From positions 48,886-112,885 of the forward strand of contig SWBL01000154.1 of NCBI GenBank assembly GCA_024195585.1: DNA of 64,000 nt. Reading direction: 5' to 3'. A program made the translations under genes and the position numbers. The stretch is from Aureobasidium sp. EXF-3400. Lineage: Eukaryota > Ascomycota > Dothideomycetes > Dothideales > Saccotheciaceae. The notes below the pieces were generated by a model that did no database searches, was not told the DNA's origin, and saw nothing but the letters and a program-made list of their open reading frames with translations. Of the stretch, positions 33,987-45,161 are shown piece by piece; the stretch's first letter is position 1; each line of letters starts with the position of its first letter.

Positions 33987-35652
33987 TGATGCCCAAAGTC
34001 CACCGAAAAATGCTTGTATAGGTATTGTGTCTCGATTGAGGAATAAAGGAGAGGAAAGAGAGAAAGAGGCTCAAGAAGACGATTGTAGTCCTTGGAGTTT
34101 TTTTGCTCCTGCAGATGATCCGATAGCTCCAGCTATGCCGTCGGTCGACCCCGCCTTGCAAGTGTTGCACGACCGTCCCGGCCGCTTACCGAGGTATCGT
34201 GGGGGCCAAAGGGAGGAAAAGCACCGTACCGAATCCGACGTCGATGATATAGCAAACGGCTTTGAATCATGCCTTGTCCTCGGGCCCGGCGGATGACAAA
34301 AACGACCAAGATTTGAGATCAAGATGCATCTGGACTTTCGGTTTGCTCTACTTCAAGCTGCTAGACAGGTGGCTTTTTTTTTTCAAGTCATGCTGCCGGA
34401 TAGGTGACCCTGTAATCTATTATCGACATTAGCAATTCCGTCTTGGACGAAATTTGGATCATGCCTAACCACAAAGGTATTGATTTTGTACATGCGCCAA
34501 AAAAGTGACACTTGGTAAAGACAAGAAACGAGTTGCGAACGAAAAGAAAGAGCCAGCAGGGTGGTTGTCGTGGTTATCGCCAAACGCAACCAAAAATATA
34601 TTGACAATTTGGCACAACAAGAATGAGTTCTGGTTTCGATTTCCCTACCTTTTCGTTTCAGGAATGGTAATGTCATAAAAGATACTAAAGATTAACAATT
34701 TCAAGTAGATGTTTTCAGATGCAAGTGAGATGCCTGTGTGTCAACTAGACATGATATGGAAGCAACGACTGTAAACCGCGTCTAAGGTTCAAGGCTCGGC
34801 CGAGACTTCTCTTTTCTCTTTGGCAACATCTCTGCTTCCAACCGAAATTGTGTCTTTCTGTAGTGTACGTACTCTATGACAATAGGCGAGGAGAGCGAGG
34901 GTCCCAGACCAAAACACACGAAAAGCTTACAACCAGGTCCCCAAGGCCCATCATCCTCGTAAAACCCTCTTACTCCCATTAGCGCTTCCAGGACGACATG
35001 GCTGTCAAAGCACACAATCTTTCTTGGAAAAAAGTGAGTCCCGGAGAAGGCTTACCCGATCACGAGTCTCAATGAACAACTCTCTCATATCGACTTCATG
35101 GTGTACTGTGATGGCTAAACATGTAGGAGACCTGAGATTGGGGATGCGGTAGACTGGCAGATAAGAGTAAGTCACCCCAGCAGGCGACTCCTGTAAAGGG
35201 GCTCACGTTGCGCCTACTACTTTTTATAGAGATAAACCCGAGCCATACAATAAGAGCAAGACAAAAAGACAGATGAATCTTTGAAAAGTTTTGGTTGACA
35301 GCAAGCAGCTGCGGGAGACGCGGGCCTAATAGCCTGGCTCGTTTTGGCATTTTGCCAGTGGTATACTACAAAAAAAGGTTCTAGGGATTAAAAAAGCTTG
35401 AAAGAGGCCTAGGCATTGCCCTGTAAAGAATCAAAAAGAAGAAGCGAGGCGCTGATACAATACTTGAGCGCTGCTAAGAGGAAGAATTGGAATAGAAAAA
35501 CCCAAGACAAAGAATTCCCCTCAAGTCCCAAATCGTCGGTCATGGCTGTTCCGCTAAACACCTTGTTACGCCAGAAGGAATAGAAATTCCAGATAAACCC
35601 CGAAAGATAAGAAAAGAGCCAAAATAAAGCCCCAAGAGATGTCGTACAACGC
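33987..35652. other. Gene-poor stretch of 1.7 kb
   Basis: It contains the PrpD promoter at its left end and the LCB2 3' flank at its right. A short T-rich tract occurs at 34374-34383. Small frames have no conserved features. I see no RNA gene or repeat. Confidence 0.4.
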
Positions 35653-37674
35653 TTAGAACAGAGGAGCCTTGACGTCCTGAACACCACGCTTAATGATGTC
35701 CTCAAGCTTCCAGCGAGGTGGTTGGTATGTGGGAGTCTTGCCCTTTGCGAGGTCCTCACGGTGTTCCATTTCTTCGACGTTCATCAAGCCATCTGGAATT
35801 GGTTCTCTGCCACCAGCAATACCGCTGCTGAACTTGAGTTGCAAAATGTCGCCAGTCTGGTCGCAAGCTGCGAGCAGACGGTCCAGATCATCCTTGGTGT
35901 GAGCGGCAGAAACACAGAATCTGGCGCGGGAAGAGATGAGTGGTGTGGCAGGGTATCCGACGACGACGACAGCAATCTTGCGCTTGAGCATCTCGTGAGA
36001 GAAGGCGGGAATCTTGGCGGGGTTGTACAGGAGCAGAGGAATGATGGGCGAATCGTCATGGCCGTAGATGATAAAGCCGAGACGCTTGAGTCCAAGGCGG
36101 AGGTATCTTGAGTTGAAAGCCAATCTCTCGAGACGCTCTTGACCTTGTCCAGGAGCAATTTCACCAATGATCAAACGAAGAGCCGACGAGATTTGAACCA
36201 GAACTGGAGGAGAGGGAGCCTCACCAAAGAGAGTTCCAGCGTTGGTCACACGAAGCTTGTCAATGAGAGCCTTGTCACCAGTAACATAGCCACCGTTTGC
36301 GCCAAACGACTTTGTGAAGGTGCCCATGAGAATGTCGACTTCAGCAGGATCAACACCAAAGTAGTCACAGATACCTCTACCTTGGGCACCAAGAGCACCA
36401 ATGGAGTGAGCCTCATCAATGAACAAGTTAAACTTGTACTTTCTCTTGAGAGCGACAATCTCAGGGAGGTTGCACATGGTACCTTCCATAGAGTAGAGAC
36501 CTTCAACAGCAACGAGAATCTTCTTCCAGGGACGATGAGTACGGGGTTGGCCCTGGGAGATTCTCTCGCGAAGAACACGCTCCAAGTCGTTCATGTTGTT
36601 GTGCTTAAACATATCAATGACAGCACCCGAAAGTCTGGCACCGAAGCGGATGGAGGAGTGGTTGAGCTCGTCGGAGATGATAAGACAACCCTTTCCGACG
36701 AGAGCAGGGAATGTAGTGGCATTGGTACCGAAACCCATGGAGAAGATCATTGCTGATTCCTTTCCAACAAACTTGGCGACCAGGTTCTCGACCTCGACGT
36801 GAAGCTCAGAAGTGCCAGCGTCGCCTCTGGGACTGGCAAAGCTGACACCGTACTTTTTGGTAGCGAGTTCTACAGCGTCTGCGCAATCTCCTTCAGACTG
36901 GGCGAAACCGAGGTAGTTGTAAGAACTCATGTTGAGGGTCTCGGTGGTAGTGCCCGTCATCTTGAAACTCAGGTTGAAGTCATCAGACTTGCGGTCGAGC
37001 AGAGTGATGAATCTACCGGGCACTCCAGTAATGGGGCGTCTGAAGCAGTCGTTGATGCGCAGCTGCAGTCTGCGGATGTAGAAGTTATCGAAATCGCTGT
37101 TGAGCGGTGCATATCCGTCTCGAGCCGACAGGTGCTTGTACTGCTCCTGCTTGAAGCGCTTGCCGAAGAAGTCGCGCACGTGGCCGAAGATGATGAGGAC
37201 GAGGTAGCTGAAGTAGGTGGTCAGGAGGAAGTAGTAGGGCGGAGTGTCCTCAATGGGCTCAGGGAAGGCTTGTCCATCGTGACGACTCGAGTAACGGTGC
37301 TCCTGTGAGCCAATGGGACCAAAAGCGGCGTGTGCCTTTGCAATGCGGCGAGCCTCTTCAGGTGAAGGGGGCTGGAAAAGGGTCATTGGCCTCTCCTCAA
37401 TCTTGCTCTTCTCGCCAGTAGCGGTTGTGAGGTTGATTGTAGGCAGTGACAAAGTGGCACGGTTGACTTGAGGCGAAGGAGGACGGCGAGTGGCCTGCTG
37501 AGGGTTCGGGTGCAGAGAGGAGGACTTGGGCGAGGAGAAGAAGTTGGCGATGCGGTTGTTGGACTTGGTGTTGGCAGGCGACTTGTAGTTCTGGAGAGAG
37601 GCCTTCTCGTTCAAGACATCGACCGAGGGGGAGGGAGAGTTCGCGACAAAGGGATTGATGGTGCGTATCGGCAT
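35653..37674 (-). CDS. LCB2: Serine palmitoyltransferase subunit 2
   Basis: The product is the catalytic subunit of serine palmitoyltransferase in the ER membrane. It condenses serine with palmitoyl-CoA to 3-ketodihydrosphingosine, the first step of sphingolipid synthesis. It is a single coding exon of 673 residues from the ATG at 37674. The N-terminal ~110 residues are Ser/Pro-rich. A membrane segment, YYFLLTTYFSYLVLIIFGHV, follows. The alpha-oxoamine synthase core includes NMSSYNYLGFA, SPRGDAGTSELHVEVE, SMGFGTNATTFPAL, DELNHSSIRFGARLSG, LFIDEAHSIGALG and the PLP site GTFTKSFGANGGY with the Schiff-base Lys near residue 454. Fungal Lcb2 proteins are 560-680 residues. An AG at 37691-37692 (minus-strand TTGTGCAG) suggests a 5' UTR intron. 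Confidence 0.95.
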   Translation of the reverse strand: MPIRTINPFVANSPSPSVDVLNEKASLQNYKSPANTKSNNRIANFFSSPKSSSLHPNPQQATRRPPSPQVNRATLSLPTINLTTATGEKSKIEERPMTLFQPPSPEEARRIAKAHAAFGPIGSQEHRYSSRHDGQAFPEPIEDTPPYYFLLTTYFSYLVLIIFGHVRDFFGKRFKQEQYKHLSARDGYAPLNSDFDNFYIRRLQLRINDCFRRPITGVPGRFITLLDRKSDDFNLSFKMTGTTTETLNMSSYNYLGFAQSEGDCADAVELATKKYGVSFASPRGDAGTSELHVEVENLVAKFVGKESAMIFSMGFGTNATTFPALVGKGCLIISDELNHSSIRFGARLSGAVIDMFKHNNMNDLERVLRERISQGQPRTHRPWKKILVAVEGLYSMEGTMCNLPEIVALKRKYKFNLFIDEAHSIGALGAQGRGICDYFGVDPAEVDILMGTFTKSFGANGGYVTGDKALIDKLRVTNAGTLFGEAPSPPVLVQISSALRLIIGEIAPGQGQERLERLAFNSRYLRLGLKRLGFIIYGHDDSPIIPLLLYNPAKIPAFSHEMLKRKIAVVVVGYPATPLISSRARFCVSAAHTKDDLDRLLAACDQTGDILQLKFSSGIAGGREPIPDGLMNVEEMEHREDLAKGKTPTYQPPRWKLEDIIKRGVQDVKAPLF

Positions 37675-39641
37675 GGCTTGAGGAAGCGTGCTTCTGCACA
37701 ATTAGGGATTAGAATTATGAGCGGTAAGAAAAAAGGCAGAAGTGCGAGCGAGCAAGGCCAGGCACGACAAAACGACACGCAGGACGGACAATCGAGAGGT
37801 TGGGCAAAGGATGAAATCGGGGGCTTGTGATGGCTGATTAAAGGGGAACGGCCATGACGGAACGACCTCATTGCGCGCCAAGAAGGGCAGTCGGAACGTG
37901 GCGGAGAAGCCATCCTGAAGCCTTTTTTTGCAATTTGTTTTGCTGCCCGCCGACCAACAAATCGTGATGTGCCCTTAGCATCGCTTTGCCGTGCCCAATG
38001 TGCCTGCAACTGGTTGCCTCGTTGCCGAAATGCAGCGGTCATGCAGAATCAAACAAGAACTCTGCCTATCGCAACACTGACGTACCTGTTCCGGTTCAAA
38101 GCCACGATACTCGTCCGACTGACTGTCGAAACCAATCGCAGACGTTGTTGTCACAAAGCCAATCCGACGCCTCTTGCGCGTGTTGTACCTGGCGATCGAG
38201 CTGTCGGCAAGTGTTGTACAGGAAACGAATGTATCGACGGATAGTAGAGGAGGCCAAGGGTTCAAGATTGCGAGGTGCGCCGAGTAGCAATGATAAATAC
38301 TGCTCGCCAAAGCGATGGTCAGGGCGTTAGCAACCAACAGCTCTTTGATTATTGCAAACGAAAACCCTCAGGGGTCAACATGTCAACCACCCGGCATCCG
38401 GGTCGCTTTTGCGCCGATCCTGGCGCCTCTCGCTCCGATCGCTCTCATTTGCCTCATTACTTTCTTAAACAATTGAGCAATTGTTCTCCGATACTGTCAA
38501 GGACAACACGAAATATTGCGACATTCTCCTTCAATTAGATACTCAGTAGTCCTTCATGATGGTTTCAGACGATACGCCAATCCACAAAGCCCGCGTGGTT
38601 CCAGCAACAGATGCTGTTGATGCGCTTTAAATTTGTACGAGTCTAGCCTGCGTTTCACGGCATCCGCCAAAGTGTCAACAAACCATGCAGGCACCCGCCG
38701 CAATCATACCGACGGCACACCCAGAAACGTTGGATACAATTTGACCAAATCCCTCCCACCCAAGTTTCGAACCGAAGAAAACTTTACTCTCGACACAGTC
38801 ACACAACGTTCCAGAACAGAAGTTTCGCAAATTGCAAAATCCCAGTCATGTCAACCTGACCCCGGGGGAACGCAAAGCTGCCAGTGGGTGCCTGGCACCC
38901 AAACATGTTTCGTGAATGTTTATAATACTTCGTCGCTAGAGGTTCATTGGAGCAGGAAACTGAACACTAGAGGTACATACAGACGCGAAGGTAGAGGTAG
39001 ACGCAGAGTATCGCCTAGGCAGGCAAAACACCTCCTTGACGGACTTATCTCCTTGAGCGAATGGTGTCTCTAGGCTGACCATCACAATGCACATGACTTT
39101 TTCAACTAAGGTCTTGTCCAATACGAACTGCAATAGGGCGTATCGTGTTGTACCAAGCATACATTAGTCTATGTCTAATCGCTCTCCCATGACAACATGG
39201 AGCCTCATTGTAGGCTATCAAGATGCACGATTGTATTGGCATCAGACTTGTACCTAGAGAGCGTGCTTAAGATCTGAAACACTGTAGTTCTTCTTGGAGG
39301 TGTTGTGTAGGCATCTCTACGAAATGATCCAAAGCAGATTGGCGGTGTTTGTGAAGACGGAGCAAGACAAGCATACAGAAGGAACGAAGACTTCGTTTTG
39401 CTATCTGTCTTGCTAAACTGAAGGCGACCACGCTCTTCTGCGCTTGCTCGCAGCTTCCCTACTGCTTCCTGTCTCTTCTCTTGGCTACAACAAACCGAAG
39501 CGCTCTAATCCTTGCACCTTCACTTCCATCAACTTCTCTTACGTCTTTCATCAAAACATCCAACTTCCTCTTCGCGACCTTACACGTCGTCAACCCTCCG
39601 CTCAAGACAACACACCAGATCCCAGTTGCACGCTTCCTGTA
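37675..39641. other. Gene-free stretch of 2 kb between divergent genes
   Basis: It holds the promoters of LCB2 and of the unknown gene at 39642. A tight inverted repeat, GGGTGCC-t-GGCACCC, occurs near 38886-38900. Frames here show no conserved features, and I see no RNA gene. Confidence 0.4.
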
Positions 39642-40822
39642 ATGGGAGACACAACCGCTGCCATCGTCTGGTACGCTTTTTCTTATCACGTTGTGATTTA
39701 GTGCTACGCTGACATCCGCTGCAGGGGCATACCTGTTGACCCTGTGGACTTCCTCTGCAATCTCGACGCGTTTCGCAAAGTCCTTCCCACAATTAACACT
39801 CTTCGCCTGAGCAATCAATTTGGCAAAGGCAAAAATGCTGGAATCACCAAACTTCCTAAAGAGCTCATCGAATTCATCGAAGAAGAGCTTCTCACCTTGC
39901 ACCGTCGACAAGAGAAAAGATTCTTTGGATGGTGCCAAAAATATCGTTGCTTCGAGGGATCATGTCGCGCAAGTGATCACATGGATGCAAACGACCTGGG
40001 AATGTACCCAGAAGTGGTCGAAAATGCTGAAATCCGTCTTCACAGAGCACACCCTGAATGGAGCACGGCAGATGGTTTCGACTTTCCCGCAAACTATCAG
40101 GATCTTCTCGATGAAGAAGTGGCCAGCCGTCTCGACGAGCTCGCAGATAAGGATACCTGGGAATACTGCTTGGAGACCAAGATGGAATGGGATGCAGAGG
40201 TCCGCAAGCACATGGGTGCCGATGGTAACAACGACGTATGTACATTGTCGAAGATTGCAGAATCTGCAACTGACAAATTCTCCAGATCTTGCGTAGACAC
40301 TTTGGGCTCGAGGCTTTCATCATGCACGAAAACCTGGATGCTTCTACTATCGCATATCTGAAGGGCAATGTTGAACGCTACTCTCACAAAGTGACCTGCC
40401 CCGAAGAAGCAACGATTTGCTACCTGGTTCTGCCAACCCAGAGTGCGCAGTGGAAGGTGCGCCTTGATCCAATTTCCAGAGATTCTGGAGAATACTATGG
40501 CGAATCTGCAAGCTCCATGTTAGTGGACCGCAACTCTTTGGATCTAACGGAAGGACATCAAAAGCGCTTCGTTCAGGCAATGTTGCGACTAGCCTTGAAA
40601 CCCTCTGTGCATCCATCCCAGCTATACAAAACGCTCTCAGCAACCTCTTCCATCGGAAACTCCTCATTGAGACAGTTTCCTCTGCCAGCTGCGAACGAAA
40701 AGGTGTCTATCCAGGAGAGGAAGAAGAGAGATGCCATCACCACGAAACGTATCAAATCCCTAGATGAGAGCCAGTGGCCAAAGCTGATGTTCCTCGTCAA
40801 CACGGACTGCTACGCGTTTTGA
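39642..40822 (+). CDS. Uncharacterised fungal protein with F-box-like N-terminal helix
   Basis: I do not recognise a defined family. Exons are 39642-39670, 39725-40235 and 40286-40822. The introns are 54 and 50 nt with good signals (GTACGC/CTGCAG and GTATGT/TCCAG), giving 358 residues. The exon junctions keep frame, which supports the model. Residues ~40-60 read ITKLPKELIEFIEEELL, resembling the LPxELxxxIxxxL core of F-box-type motifs. A Cys-bearing stretch WCQKYRCFEGSC follows. The middle is acidic (YQDLLDEEVASRLDELADKDTW) and the end is basic (QERKKRDAITTKRIKS). There is no signal peptide or membrane segment. Proteins of this sort are common as variable families in filamentous ascomycetes. 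An F-box role is a weak inference. Confidence 0.6.
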
Positions 40823-41569
40823 TCACGGAATCCCAGACACAAGGACGGCAGCACTGTCAGCAAATAAACAAAGGCTTCATTCTGTTCCGTAACCACGTTG
40901 GTAGGGTTTCATGACAAGAGCTATGGATCACATTGCTATCACTGCACTTCATTCGATCATCCATGCTTTAGCATAGCTGTGTAGCTTACCATGTAGCATC
41001 TCCACTCAACTCTGCTCAATGAAAAATCAACATATTTATCAGAATTTCTATCTTCAAGAGGAGTGCAAACATATCAACCCATGCGTACGGCATGAGGTTT
41101 ATATATGTAATGGAACACAGAATCAGTCTACACAATCGTTTTCATGTCACACATGGACCTCAGGGAGGACTGCAGAAAATGGTCCCCTCGATGGATTTTT
41201 TCACACATCGCGAGATTGTCTTTCGTTCCTTAAACATACATGGAGACTGAAGAGAGTGAGTGATTGAATAAAGTTTGTATTTTACGAGCGTCATTATCGT
41301 GACAAAGGCGCAAGGAAAAAAGCGCAGGACTACAAAGACAACGATAAAGCATCTAAAGGTAAAGAGGAGCATAGAAGAGCATAGAAGAGAAGAATGCTCA
41401 TCTAAGAGCAGTATCAAAGAACAAGCGCTGCCTTCCAGAAGAAAACAGGAACAAGAACAGACAAGAAAACATCATGTGTCCAGATGAGGTCTACCAGACC
41501 AATCGATCCAGACGTCGCTAATTGTAGAAGAAAAAGTGGTCGTAACAAGAAGCAAAAGGAGAAGGTTCA
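40823..41569. other. Convergent intergenic region
   Basis: 747 bp between the unknown gene and ASE1 3' ends. The segment 41300-41470 is A-rich with Lys/Glu-coding noise. No gene is supported. Confidence 0.4.
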
Positions 41570-44101
41570 TCAAAACGTCTCACCCACATCAGACCATGTG
41601 GCCTCAGTGCCATCGTCAGAAACACCAATCGCTCGGACTTTCGCGCCGAAGCCCATGCCGGTACCTTCGTATGCGCCGTCCTCAGGGGAGTCACGCTGGG
41701 TTGTGCGTACTTTGGCATAGTACGCCATTCGTGCATCGCTCTCCTCATCGTCAGAAGCATCGGTGTACGTCTCCCAATTTTCAGAGCCAGACACAGCTGA
41801 ACTGGTAGTTTCAACGGACGAGGCGTTCGACGTTTGTCGGGTCATGGCTGGTGCTAGAGGTGCAGCGGGATACTCAAAGCGTGGCGAGGGTCGCGGTGCC
41901 GCTGCCACGTAATGGTGCGTGGCTTGGGATGTCGGACGTGAAGAAGCTGTAGATTGGAAGGTGCGAACGGAACGCAGTGAGCTGCGATCACTATAAGGGT
42001 CTTCGGGGCTCATGTGACGTATGATGCTGCCGCTACGCTCGAACGACATGTCGGCGTTGTTGACTGGACATGGGGTCTCGGGTGGTGAGAAGAAGTCGCG
42101 TGACAAGGGCATATGTCGCGGTGGTGGGGCCATACGGCTGCGAAGAGTGCCACTGTCCGACTCTGTTCTACAATGACCCAAGGGTCCAGGGGGAGGGCGA
42201 CGTGCGGTGGAATTGCCAGCTTGAAGCATGTTGCTCAGGGGCTGGGGCTGGCGGCCTGGGATCTTGGAGGGACTGCGGAGACTAGCCGGACCGACCGAAG
42301 CTGCAAACGAGGAGTTAGACGATGAATTTGACAAGGGAGGACCCATGACAGACGAGGCCAAAGGATTGCGTGAGGCGGTAGGAGTCTTGGATCGAGGAGG
42401 ACCACGCAATGTCTGGTTTTTGATGGCGGTAGTGGGAGCGGCAGCGGCTGCAGACTTGGGACGGACAGTAGAAGGCGGAATTGACGATGGCGTCTTTGAT
42501 CGAGGAGGAATTGATGGAGTCTTGGAGCGCACCGAACCTTGGGTTGTTGGCTTTTGCGAAGTGGCCTCCAGCTCGTCTAGGTACCGCTCGCCGTGGACAA
42601 GGAAGGGACGCCCATACTCTTCCTCCCACTCTTCAAGGATCTGGCGTAGATCACTCTCGACCTTGGGCAGCTCTTTGGCGATACGCTTGCGCATCTTCTC
42701 TTCTCGCAAGAGACGGGTAGGGTCACGCTTCTCGCCCTTCTGACCACGAAGCATCAGACGAGAGGCATCTTGCGATGAAGCAGCCAGGTCGTCGCGATCC
42801 TTGACAAGCGAGCGGTACTTGTCGACCATGGCGAGAGTCGGTGCACGTTGCTCTCTGAGCGCTTCGAGTCGGGCAATCTCGGCCTCGTGAGCCTCTAGAA
42901 GAGCGTCCGAGTACACGTCTGCTTGGTCATTAGTTGCTTGAGCATATTGAGTTTCTGCTCAACTCACCTGAAAAGGCTGGGGTAAATTCGAGCATCTCTT
43001 CTTCCGAGAAATAAAGACCATCCCAAAGCTCCTGTAACTTGAACCTCGCATCTTCGACAAACAGGTGCAGGTTCTGGCGTTTCAGCTCGTTCAGACGAGC
43101 CAGCTCATCCTCGAACTCGTTTATGGCGCGCAGACCACAGCCTCTGTTACTGGCCAAGAAAGGTTTGCGCTCACTCTCTTCGACTCCCAATTTGTCCCAT
43201 AATGTCTCAATGGCCTCTTTAAGCTCTTCAAGTCTGACCTCGCGATTGCGCTTCTCGCCGAACAGCTTTTCCTTTTTGCTTTTCAGTCGGTTCAAATCCT
43301 CGAGGTGTAGGCCCAATTGTTCGGGAGCGTTGCGAGCGTGCTTAACGATGGTGCTGTCGACCTGAGCTTGAGGAGTGCCGAGTTCGCCCCAGAGCATGAT
43401 GATCTCTTCTGCCAGAGTTTGTACTGTGACTAGACGCTTGTTGTATTCTTCGTAGACACGGGTGAAAGCATCGTCCAGGGAGGTGACGTACGAGGGCGAG
43501 ACATCGAAGGATGGAGGGATTTTGGAGTTGGGCGAAGTGGGAGGGAGCTTGACGGTGACAAAAGAAGGTTCGAGGTGGGAGGCATAGGACTCAAGTGCTT
43601 CGGCGAGTTCTAGAGACAAGGTTAGTAAACAAAGCCTGACAGGGAAGCTGGGGACTCTGACTTTTGATCTGCTCGTAGCGTTCGCGGTGGATGGCGGAAA
43701 CGGTGTTGTGCTTTTCCTTGAGAGATGTGATGCAGTCGCGCAGTGGCAGGGTGATGGATAGATGTTCGTCCTGATAGTCGCTGTCGCGGTGGGACTTGTC
43801 GTCGATCAAGGCGGCCTCGATCTGGCGGATTGACTTGATCAGGCGGCGGGCCTCATCTGTCAAGTCATGCTTCTCTCTGGCAGCGCATGTCAGCACTGTG
43901 CGGATGATGATTGCGCATGCTCGATGGGGCAGCTCACTTGGCGACCAGCTTGAGCTGGTTGTTTAGTGTTTCGGACAGAGCAGCAAACAGCTCGGATTCT
44001 CGCTCGTCTCGTTCATGTGTGGGAAGGCCGATTTCGTCAAAGAAGCCATGCAGCTGGTCGATGATGGTTGTGACTTGGTGCGACAGATGACCAGTATCCA
44101 T
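41570..44101 (-). CDS. ASE1: Microtubule bundling protein Ase1/PRC1/MAP65
   Basis: The product crosslinks antiparallel microtubules in the spindle midzone. Exons are 44101-43938, 43876-43662, 43609-42968 and 42918-41570; introns are 61, 52 and 49 nt. All junctions keep frame and give 789 residues. The start MDTGHLSHQVTTIIDQLHGFF leads into IGLPTHERDERESELF, typical of PRC1 N-termini. Long coiled coils follow ([26 protein letters not shown]). The conserved spectrin-like microtubule-binding part includes EAIETLWDKLGV, FKLQELWDGLYFSEEE and the Glu/Arg-rich AEIARLEALREQ. The last ~320 residues are Ser/Pro/Arg-rich and disordered, with repeated SKTP units that look like kinase sites, as expected for a Cdk- and Aurora-regulated protein. 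Confidence 0.88.
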
Positions 44102-45145
44102 GTCGTCGGCGGAGGGAGGGGCTGCCGGCAGCCTGTTAAGGAAAGAGCGAATGACCAGACCAGAGAGAGCGACAGATTCCGGTGTTTGAGGGCATGCACC
44201 AGAGTCGCAACTTCTGCTTGTAGAATGTCACAGTGCTTGACGAACGACTCGGGTGCTGCGTGCCTCGTTCGCGCCAGTGTCGGCAGTCTGGAGTAGCGTG
44301 CCGAGAGATGCAACGATCAAGCTTCTGCAACTGCAATGCGCTGAGGAATGCTCCTAATACTTCCTGCTCTCTATCACTCTTCCGTTGCTCAAGACGTCAA
44401 TCTAGACAACAATACAAGACAAGAGATGTAGCAGCCGTCAGTCCCAAACCACTTGCCCATCCGCTGTACTTAACAATCAGACTTCGTCTTTGTTGTTTGG
44501 TACGCTGCCGCCGCGTTGCCCGGCAACCGCCTTGCACAACCTCCACATCCAACTTCTTATCAAGTCCCTCGCCGAACCACAGCTGAATCCTACATGGCTG
44601 TCTGCCGCCCCTTGCTAATCCATGCCTGAAATCGAATCAATTCGCCATGACCTACTGAGTTGTCCAAATTTTGAGTGTTACACGTCCCGTCCCTCCACCG
44701 GAAGTCAAGGGCCAAGCGTCTGACTGTGGTCGTCTCCAAGTGGCCTCCCACGTCCAGTTCGCCTACCACCTCTGTGTACTAGGAGAGCACTCTCTCGTTA
44801 GAGCTGTAATAATATCGAGGCTTTTCTGGGTGAACCTTGGACCCAACATCCATCTGCTCGTCCTTCGTGGAGCCCGATGGCTAGGATCTGGAAAATGATG
44901 CCTCTTCATGTCGAGCTGTCCCCATCCGAAAAACAGTTGTGTGTCCACACAGTGTCTTGAGTTCCGAGCGAGCTCAGGGCGAAGCCCTCACGTCCTAGAT
45001 GGTGGGAGTTACGCCCTTAAGAAGTGCTGGCCAAGCCCTTGGCTCGTGACCGCCTTTTCTGGTCGTCTACCTATACGAAAACTCCCTGAATCTCTAGCAA
45101 CTTTGGAATCGAGCGGTGAGATCGCGCATGGTCTCTACAATCATA

Positions 45146-45161
45146 CCCCCCCCCCCCCCCC
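45146..45161 (+). repeat. Homopolymer run of 16 C
   Basis: Sixteen consecutive C in the gene-free region. Such runs are unstable and may also be an assembly weak point. Confidence 0.9.

Noticed and set aside
38886..38900. Inverted repeat GGGTGCC/GGCACCC
   Set aside because: Only a 1-nt spacer and 7-bp arms; no T-run or context to make it a terminator or site.
38633..39073. 146-codon + frame in the LCB2 upstream region
   Set aside because: Low-complexity, no family resemblance and no splice partner; probably chance.
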